From: Beta vulgaris subsp. vulgaris
Taxonomy: Eukaryota > Streptophyta > Magnoliopsida > Caryophyllales > Amaranthaceae
Assembly: GCF_026745355.1 (NCBI RefSeq)
Contig: NC_079210.1
Coordinates: 13,491,023-13,555,022, forward strand
Direction of reading: 5' to 3'
Length of the DNA stretch: 64,000 bases
Part shown: positions 56,711 through 64,000 of the stretch, in pieces
Layout: the number at the start of each line of letters is the position of its first letter
Numbering within the stretch: position 1 is the stretch's first letter
Program-made: the position numbers and the translations under genes
The notes under the pieces: generated by a model
What the model saw: the letters and a program-made list of their open reading frames with translations, nothing else
What the model was told of the DNA's origin: nothing
The model's database searches: none

Positions 56711-59043
56711 ATGACACCAACAAATGATAAAAAAGAGGGGAATTTCATATGGACAGATGATGACATGATAACTTTTTGTGACATTTTGATCGCCTTAACG
56801 GATGAAAAAGTAAAAGGACGTGCAATAAAGTGGGTATTAGTTCATGATGAGTTTGAGAAAAGAATTAAACGGAAATGTCCAATAAAAAGAATGAAGAATA
56901 AGTATGATTGGATGAGGTGAGATTGGCAGCTTTGGAAATTTTTAAAACCAGGGGAAACTGGGCTTGGGTGGGACCCTACTACGGGAAAGATCAAAGCTTC
57001 AATTGAATGGTGGGAAAAGAAAATTATGGTGAGTATCATATTACTACATCATATTAATTTTTTGAATAAATTTATTTTGTATAAGTTAAATTTATAATAC
57101 TTCCTTTCACTAGTGGAAAAATGAAGAAGGGCTACGCTAAAAAAGGCATGTAGGGCTGCGCTTTTTGACAGCAGCCCTTTCAGTAGCAGCCCTTCACTTT
57201 TTAAGTAGGGCTGCGCTAGAAAAGCGCAGCCCTTAAGCTAGAAGGGCTGCGCTAGTTAGGAAAAAGCGCAGCCCTTCTAGCCCAGAAGGGCTGCGCTAGT
57301 TAGGAAAAAGCGCAGCCCTTCTGGGCTAGAAGGGTTGCGCTTTTTCCTAACTAGCGCAGCCCTTCCTACCAAAAAAAAATAAAAAATAAAAAAAAATTTT
57401 TTGTCATTTTTTTACTCATAATCTCACATTTTCTGAAATTAAACAGAAGAGAAGAGAAACGAAACGAAAATACTAAACCCAAAACAATAAAAAGAATGAA
57501 ACGAAAATGAAAAAAAGGAACAAAAACTAATATACAAAGAGAAGTATACAATAAGTATACAAGAACATTAATCAAAACAAAGATGAAAATACAAGAAATT
57601 ATATACAAAGAGAAGTATACAAGAACATTAATCAAAATAAACAAAGAGAAGTATACAAGAATAACATTAATCAAAATAAACAAAGAGAAGTATACAAGAA
57701 CATTAATCAAAACAAAGAGAAGTATACAAGAACATTAATCAAAACAAAGAGAAGTATACAAGAACATTATTGATCTGAAAATACAAGAACTACAACCTAA
57801 TAATGTTTAAATACATAAAACAAAACCCAAATACATAATTTAAGGGGAAAAAAAATTTCGGAAAAACTTAAAATGGCTATTTGGAGGCTTAAACGAACTC
57901 AGATGGCCTAAAAAGCCTAAACGTCACGGCGTAGCGGTGCGCTCTTGGCTCGTTCCGCTTCCGAAAAGGTATCACAATAGGCAATCGGACTCCGTCGCCA
58001 TGTTTAGTGCAAATCTTTCAATTTTGTCGCAAATGTTTATGGGAGTTTTTGAGAGAGAAGAGAGATGAAGAGAGAAGAGAATGAGAGAGAAGGAGGAAAG
58101 GAATAATGAGGGACGTGAGAGAGGAGAGAGAATGAGGGATAATATATTTTGACGAATCCCCGCTCAATATTTCAAAGCCCGCGATTCCGAAATTTCAAAT
58201 TTTTTCAGGCGGGGCTGCGCTTTTTTAAAAAAGCGCAGCCCTTCCTGCGCGGCCCTTTATGTTTTTTCCCCTAGTGTTTGCATTTTGTAGGAGAAACCTA
58301 AAATAAAAAAGTTCCGAAATAAAGGAATAGCTCCCGAGATAGAAGATTTATGGAATAGGTTGTATCAAGATGGATATGCTACAGGTGAACATGTTGTGTC
58401 AACAAGTATTGATTCATCGAGTGTGATTGTGGTTAATGTAGAAGATGAAAGAAGTGGTCAGGATAACGATGAGGGTGTTAATGAAAATGATAAGAGCACT
58501 CAGGATGGTATTTACCCTGAATATTATCCTGACTTAGATAATGTGGATAGTCAAGGGGCAAATTTTTATAGCAATTTACTAAAAGATGTCTCATCCCAAG
58601 TACCTAGTTTTTCTGTTAGTGGTGATTGGGATACGCAAGCATCTGATTTAGGTGTTAGTGGTAGTTCCAACACTCACATTCCAAATCCTGATTGTCAGGA
58701 TACTACTGCAGGAAGTGAGCCCTCCAACCTAAAGGGTAAAAATGGTACTAGATGCTCTAAGCAACCTCAAAAATATGGTACAAGAACTACAAAATCCATA
58801 CCAATGAAACGTAAGGGAAGACAATCTAGTGGATCGGCTATGTTATCTAGTCACATTAACACTATGGTAAACACTTGTAGTCGAGCATTGGAATTAATGG
58901 AGTCAGATGCTAATCATCTTGGTAGTGTAAACGCACAACGCACTTATAATGATACTAGTATTGCTATAGCAATGACTATTATTAATGACATGTGTGCTTC
59001 TGGATGTGGCCTTATAAAAAAAATAGTGAGTTATGGTGTTGTT
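56711..59043 (+). pseudogene. Harbinger ORF1: Myb/SANT-like DNA-binding protein
   Basis: Exon 1 is 56711-57028 (106 codons) and exon 2 is 58291-59043 (250 codons plus stop). Both are in phase, joined across an intron with GTGAGT and TTTTGTAG ends that now holds CACTA MITE 1. The N-terminal domain (NFIWTDDDMITFCDIL, KRKCPIKRMKNKYDWMR, WQLWKFLKPGETGLGWDP) is the Myb/SANT-like fold found in Harbinger ORF1 and many plant proteins. Exon 2 starts KIKKFRNKGIAPEIEDLW and continues as a low-complexity acidic/serine linker with a C-terminal helix. In Harbinger elements ORF1 helps the nuclease enter the nucleus and bind DNA. One TGA (56918-56920) inside exon 1 breaks it. Confidence 0.78.
57108..58276. 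mobile_element. CACTA MITE 1 in ORF1 intron
   Basis: 1169 bp. Left end CACTAGTGGAAAAATGAAG, right end GTTTTTTCCCCTAGTG; 3-bp target duplication TTT on both sides (57105-57107, 58277-58279). Terminal CACTA and 3-bp duplication define the CACTA (En/Spm) superfamily. Subterminal regions hold many GGGCTGCGCT / AGCGCAGCCC words as foldback pairs. No transposase, so non-autonomous. Confidence 0.92.
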
Positions 59044-59372
59044 TAGTTCGTTTCATCGAGGACGGTGCGAGAAGAGAAAATTTTCATAAAAATGGATTGA
59101 CGATGAATCAAGGATGACTTGGTTGGGTTACATGCATACTCAAGGCATATGAATTGTTTTCTGTTAGACTCATTTAGTTGCTTTTATGTTTTAGTTTCAT
59201 TTCGAGATTAATAAATTAATGCAGTCAATATGACTGGTAGTTTGTATCAAATGGTTCTTTTTATTGGCGAATGTGAATGACAAAAATTGAATTATGTTTT
59301 TTGTGTTATAAAATTCTATTTAAGTTTGATTAAATTTTTGCAGTTTTATTATATGGTTATTAGGTATACACG
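59044..59372. other. Spacer between Harbinger ORF1 and ORF2
   Basis: AT-rich, no feature seen. Likely holds the ORF1 3' end and ORF2 promoter or leader. Confidence 0.4.
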
Positions 59373-61580
59373 ATGGACATTGAAAGGAGAAAGAAGAAAC
59401 GACAAAAATTATTTTGGGTGCTCATGACATGTAATACATGTGCTATAGCAACATATTTTTATAAGTATATCTACAAAGAACCATGCATGACTTCCAACCA
59501 AACAGGAGAAGACTGGATGAATGACGTTTTAAACGGACATTACATACGATGCATCAATCTTTTAGGATGGAGTCAAGTGTGTTTAGACCATTATGTGAAG
59601 AACTACATCTTACATATGGACTGGAACGAGTAAGAAAATGACTGTTGTTGAAAAAGTCGGTATATTTATCTACACTCTTGCATTGGGTATATCTTATCAC
59701 TAGGGGAAAAAACAGAAAGGGTTGTGCAAGAAGGGCTGCGCTTTTCCTAAAAGCGCAGCTATACTAGTGAAGGGCTGCGCTTTTTTTACAAAGCGCAACC
59801 CTACATAGCAGAAGGGTTGCGCTTTTAGGAAAAGCGCAACCCTTCTTACCTACAGAAGGGCTGCGCTTTTCCTAAAAGCGCAGCCCTACTAAGTGAAAGG
59901 CCGCGCTTTTTAAAAAAGCGCAGCCCTTCCTAAAAAAATTTGAAATAAAAAAGTTCGCGGGCTTCAAATATTAAGCGGGATTCGTCGAATATATCCCTCA
60001 TTTCTCTCTCCTCTCTCACGTCCCTCATTATTTCCTTTTCCTCCTTCTCTCACGTCCCTCCTCCATCTCCTCCTTCTCTCTCTCCTCTTTTCTCTCTCAA
60101 AAACTCCCAGAAACGTTGCGACAAAAACGCTGAAATGATTTGCACTAATCATGCCGACGGAGTCCGATTGCCTATTGTGATACCTTTTCGGAAGCGGAAC
60201 GGGCCAACGAGTCAAACGCACCGCTACGCCGTGACGTTTAGGCTTTTTAAGCCATCCGAGTTCGTTTAAGCCTCCAAATAGGCATTTTAAGTTTTTCCGA
60301 AATTTTGTTTTGCTTAATTATGTATTAGGGTTTTGTTTTATGTATTTAAACATTATTAGGTTAATGTTTGGAGGTAGTTCTTGTATTTTCAGATCTATAA
60401 TGTTCTTGTATACTTCTCTTTGTTTTGATTAATGTTATTGTATACTTCTCTTTGTTTTGATTAATGTTCTTGTATACTTCTCTTTATTTTGATTAATGTT
60501 CTTGTATTTTCATCTTTGTTTTGATTAATGTTCTTGTATTTTCATATCTATAATTTCTTCTCTTCTGTATATTAGTTTTTGTTCCTTTTTTTCATTTTCA
60601 TTTCGTTCTTTTTTTTTGTTTTGGGTTTAGTATTTCATTTTGGTTTCGTTTCTCTTCTCTTCTGTTTAATTTCAGAAAATGTGAGATTATGAGTAAAAAA
60701 ATGTCGAAAAAAATTTTTTTTTTTTTTGGTAGGAAGGGCTGCGCTTTTACCTAAAAAGCGCAGCCCTTCGTTGTGAAGGGCTGCGCTTTTCTAGCGCAAC
60801 CCTATTTAAAAAGTGAAGGGCTGCTACTGAAAGGGCTGCTGTCAAAAAGCGCAACCCTACATGCCTTTTTCAGCGCAGCCCTTCTTCATTTTTCCACTAG
60901 TGAATAGAGAGGTAGCAGAACGATTTCAACGTTCTGGTGAGACTATTATTAGAGCATTTCATGAAGTTCTGGAAGCAATTAGTGGCCGAAGTAGGGCTTA
61001 TATGGGTCTTGCACGTGATATAATAAAACCAAAGGATAGAAGCTTTTCAGATATACCATCCCAAATTGAACATGACTCAAGATACATGTCATATTTTAAG
61101 GTATGACTTCATAAACTCATATTGAGATTTTATACTTATACAATAAATATTGGCATAATATTACACCCTTTATCATAACTTAAGCTTATTTATCTTTCAT
61201 TATTTCTAACTATAATAGGATGCTATTGGGTGCATTGATGGCACTTATATTGATGCATGCATTCCTGAAGCAGAGCAACTGCGTTATAGAGGAAGGAAAG
61301 GGATCCCTACTTTCAATGTCATGGCTACATGTGATTTTGATATGTGTTTCACTTTCATTTCTGTTGGATGGGAAGGATCTGCTCATGACACTCGTATTTT
61401 TCTTCATGCACTTCACACACCGGAATTAAACTTTCCAAAACCACCTGAAGGTATATAGGATTTTTTTTATAATTATTACTTGAAGTTTTATATTTTTTAA
61501 CCCATTGTTTTATTAATCTATTGCAGGTAAGTATTATTTGGTTGATAAAGGATATCCAGATACAAAAGGCTATTTGGTAC
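59373..61580 (+). pseudogene. Harbinger ORF2: DDE nuclease, truncated
   Basis: Starts at ATG 59373. The N-terminal helix region (TGEDWMNDVLNGHYIRC, later KVGIFIYTLALGIS) is frameshifted near 59560 and again near 59630. CACTA MITE 2 interrupts 59698-60902. Reading resumes EVAERFQRSGETIIRAFHEV. Introns at 61101-61218 and 61451-61526. The nuclease core shows DAIGCIDGTYID (first Asp), RGRKGIPTFNVMATCDFDM, GWEGSAHDTRIF (second Asp) and GKYYLVDKGYPD, the DDE_4/HARBI1 signature. The frame is cut at 61580 by an LTR element before the third acidic residue. Confidence 0.88.
59698..60902. mobile_element. CACTA MITE 2 in Harbinger ORF2, opposite orientation to MITE 1
   Basis: 1205 bp. Left end CACTAGGGGAAAAAAC, right end TTTTTCCACTAGTG; so its ends are reversed relative to MITE 1, and its interior matches MITE 1 in reverse complement. 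Flanking triplets are TAT and AAT, one mismatch from a 3-bp duplication. It carries many GGGCTGCGCTTTT / AAAAGCGCAGCCC foldback words. Confidence 0.9.
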
Positions 61581-62937
61581 TGATAGGCGTGTCGCGTACC
61601 TAACAAAAATAACCTAACTAAACCACTACTATGTAGACGGGCAAGTAAGGGTCGAATCCCAAGAGACTATGGTTTAATTAATTAAATAGACTCGAGTAAA
61701 TACTAAGCAGGTAACCAATTAAGATAGATGAGGAATAATAACTAAAGAACTACGGAAGCGATTAAACTAAATAGTATGATAATCAAATGCTAAAAACATC
61801 CAAGATCAAGCATCACCACAAATACGATTAATGCAATAGTCGTTCTACCCCTAACATATAATTCAATTAATTAATGAGGAAAAGTAATCCCTAGACACTA
61901 CTATTGATCTCTCCCGAGTTCTCAATAGCTTCTCTAATCCACAATCAAACCTACTTCCGTGGAATCATGTAAATTAAAGACATTAAGCACATTACTCTAA
62001 CTTCCTAATTATCCATTCAACTACTCCCGTGATGAACTTCAAACCCTTAATTGAACTATTCAAACCCGTTAAAACCCAACTCCCGTTGTGATTATAACAA
62101 TGGATTAATAACAATACTAATTATCCCTAATCTAGTATCGGCATAAGCACAATCAATTAAGCATATTAATTGGAATTATTATTAAAGAATTTAAAGAATT
62201 AATTCATGCACTAATCATATTAAGGTTCCGCTAGATCTTGGAATAGAAAACTACTCACACATATTAACAGGAACAATAGCAAAAACAATTAAAGAAAACA
62301 TGATTAACAATTAAGGAATAAAGAGAAAATAAAGAAATACCGAATCTTGAATTGAATTGATGAAAATTCAATCTTGAAAGTAGAACCCTCGAGTTGAATG
62401 AAAATAACGTAATACAATATATCTCCCAATAAAGTCTGTCAAAGTGATAGATAAAAGACTATCTAAAAAAAAACCTATTTTTTATGCTAGCAAAATAGTA
62501 GTAGACCTCCTCTAGGATTGAGACTCTTAAAACCTAAATAAAAGGCTGAATTCGTCTAGAAATCAAGGGGCCGCAGGTGAGCTGCGGTACGAATCAATGA
62601 GCCGCGGTACCACTGCGGAGTGGACTGCCCTCTTGTGATTTTAGCTCCTTTTGTGGATTGTGCCGCAGGTGTGCTGCGGTATGATGGAGTGAGCCGCAAG
62701 CACGTTGCGGAGCAAGCTTCCCCCTATACTTTATAGCTCTTCCAACGCGTTAAATCCGACCTTGTTAAGTCTACACACTTATCCAAGCAAAAATCCTACA
62801 AAAGCAAAAAAATAACCCGAGAAGAGCAATAATCGAAATAGAAAGAATAATAGCCTAACAAGATCAACTATATGGAGATAATATGATAAAAACCCGCAAA
62901 TATAACACATAAAAGTGAATGTATAAACGTGTTATCA
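61581..62937 (-). repeat. LTR (3' copy) of the right-edge element
   Basis: 1357 bp. Contains a duplicated GC-rich module, GCCGCAGGTG.GCTGCGGTA, at about 62570 and 62663, in an otherwise AT-rich sequence. The partner LTR is outside the window. Confidence 0.7.
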
Positions 62938-62940
62938 AAT

Positions 62941-62953
62941 TCCCCCACACTTA
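62941..62953 (-). other. Polypurine tract of the right-edge element
   Basis: Minus strand AAGTGTGGGGGAA, close to the LTR end at 62937. Confidence 0.65.
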
Positions 62954-63728
62954 ACCTTTGCTCGTCCTCGAGTAAACAAACAAAATAAGAAAACTAAACT
63001 AGGAATGCAATAAAAATCCTAATACTCACTGTCGTAGGAATCACGATTGCATTTAGCGTATGCAACAAGCCCTTTAAACCCCTAGGCTACCCTAGTGGAC
63101 GAGTTCGGTCTCGTGAAGGTTTTCAGAAGGCATACCTACAAAGCCAAATCAAGAATTTCCATTCCAATTGCTCAGTCAAGTGATTAATTCAAAACCAAAA
63201 TCAAAATATTCTTAACAACTAGATATGTATCACAGATCAATAGCATGGATGAAACAATAATGCATAGCACCCTTTAATGACCAACCAATCTTACCACACA
63301 TCTCCCCTAACCAACTCAATCATGTGCAAATAGCTTCTCACTTTGGTTGTGAAAAAAAATAAAATAAAAGAGCCACTCATGTGTTTATGGTTAGAATATG
63401 AGATCACTCATCCTATGCATATAAGCGCATGTCAACTTCATATAATCATCCTCTTTAGACTTGCAATTTGACTTTCTCCACTCATATAAATAAAGATGCA
63501 AACACGGAAATCATAAATTCCTTAAAAAGGGTAGGCTTGGTTAATAATATGGACGATGTCATTTGGGAATGTGGTGCTCAAAAATAATGAAAATCCTAAT
63601 CCCACTACATAATCAAATGACGGGTTCAAACCAACCTTATTTCCTCCGAACTTCATACAAATTTGCCCTTTTTCACACTTTATTGTTTTTGGAAATTGAA
63701 GAGACTCTCATTTTTTTGAATTCTCACT

Positions 63729-63730
<2 letters not shown>

Positions 63731-63772
<42 letters not shown>

Positions 63773-63886
63773 GAATGATTTTTGAGAATTTCTTTTTGAG
63801 CTTGGAACACAAATGAGATACTGAATGTATATTGCAATTGAATTTCTCTCTTTTTTTTTTCACTTTTTTTTTTTTTTTTTTTTTTT
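63731..63886. repeat. Poly-T tracts
   Basis: About 40 T at 63732-63771, and two shorter T runs at 63851-63860 and 63867-63886 separated by CAC. Lysine- or phenylalanine-run frames here are artefacts. Confidence 0.9.
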
Positions 63887-64000
63887 CACTCAACACTATA
63901 TTTCATACATCACTCAAAGGGCATAAAATATGAATTTAAACCTTCTCCAAAATAGACCTACAAAAAGGCTCTATGGCTTTAAATGTAAGGCATCAAGAAA

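Larger units (their letters stand above)
54793..57804 (+). repeat. Recent tandem duplication, unit ~1.5 kb
   Basis: 54793-56295 and 56296-57804 are almost identical, with offset 1503-1504 bp. The unit holds ORF1 upstream sequence, ORF1 exon 1, part of its intron and the left 690 bp of CACTA MITE 1. The junction lies at CCTAATAA/TTGCTAAG with short TAAT homology. Confidence 0.92.
54243..61580 (+). mobile_element. PIF/Harbinger element remains, right end lost
   Basis: Two genes in + orientation, a Myb/SANT-like ORF1 and a DDE nuclease ORF2, are the pair that defines PIF/Harbinger. A candidate left end GGCTCTGTTTGGGGAGG at 54243 fits the usual G-rich TIR, but the adjoining 3-bp TWA duplication is not clear and the right end is missing because an LTR element enters at 61581. 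Insertions inside: a 1.5-kb tandem duplication, two CACTA MITEs. Confidence 0.7.
61581..64000 (-). mobile_element. LTR retrotransposon entering Harbinger ORF2, runs off window
   Basis: An LTR-like block 61581-62937 begins TGATAGGCGTGTCGCG and ends GTGTTATCA. Next to it the minus strand has GTGTGGGGGAA, a polypurine tract, so this is the 3' LTR of a minus-strand element. The rest (62938-64000) is non-coding 3' internal sequence with TTCCCCCACACTTAACC and CTCGTCCTCGAG, commonly seen next to such LTRs in plants. No pol is in view, so the superfamily is not assigned. The expected left target duplication would be GGTAC (61576-61580). Confidence 0.75.

Noticed and set aside
55968..57710. Minus-strand hydrophobic frames that look like membrane proteins
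   Set aside because: They come from tandem AAGAGAAGTATACAAGAACA-type units in the CACTA MITEs read backwards.
63563..63896. Phe- or Lys-run ORFs
   Set aside because: They are translations of poly-T tracts.

Overview
This window is plant nuclear DNA. It is built almost entirely of nested transposable elements, and I found no ordinary host gene. The element families are those of flowering plants: LTR retrotransposons primed by tRNA-iMet, a Tat/Ogre-type element with a second RNase H, a Mutator-like element, CACTA, PIF/Harbinger, Stowaway and hAT MITEs. Intron signals and AT-rich spacers also fit a plant. I cannot name the species.

Left part (1-31915): one old Ty3/gypsy chromovirus of Tekay/Del type (called T1 here) fills the region on the + strand. 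Its 5' LTR is cut by the window edge. It has an iMet primer site, an unusual acidic ORF upstream of gag, a broken gag-pol that ends in a chromodomain-like tail, a polypurine tract and a 3' LTR. A 15-kb Tat-type element (6687-21737, target duplication ATACT) sits inside its integrase. That element carries two antisense, apparently intron-containing genes and a ~58-bp minisatellite in its 3' region, and is itself hit by a 2.5-kb solo LTR (16292-18829, duplication CTAGG). The 3' LTR of T1 is split by a minus-strand CRM/Reina-like chromovirus (23269-29874, duplication CGAGC).

Middle part (32861-52957): a Mutator-like element (MULE A) with long terminal inverted repeats. It carries a decayed mudrA-type transposase and a convergent second gene for a small GRF zinc-finger/coiled-coil protein with a hydrophobic tail. 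A minus-strand Ty1/copia element (33361-47128, duplication CATTA) with an extra ORF after pol has entered the transposase leader. A 3.1-kb solo LTR (43902-47018, duplication CCTAG) interrupts one copia LTR. A 967-bp non-autonomous MULE (51925-52891, 9-bp duplication TTAAAAATA) interrupts the right inverted repeat of MULE A.

Right part (53021-64000): a Stowaway MITE (TA duplication) and a hAT-type MITE (8-bp duplication GTCGCAAG) come first. Then follow remains of a PIF/Harbinger element: a Myb/SANT-like ORF1 and a DDE nuclease ORF2. ORF1 holds a recent 1.5-kb tandem duplication and a CACTA MITE in its intron. ORF2 holds a second, oppositely oriented CACTA MITE and is cut off by another LTR retrotransposon (from 61581) that runs out of the window.

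All coding regions carry stops or frameshifts except short stretches, so this is a silent, repeatedly invaded region. Its main value is the clear order of insertions and the accessory genes carried by several elements.
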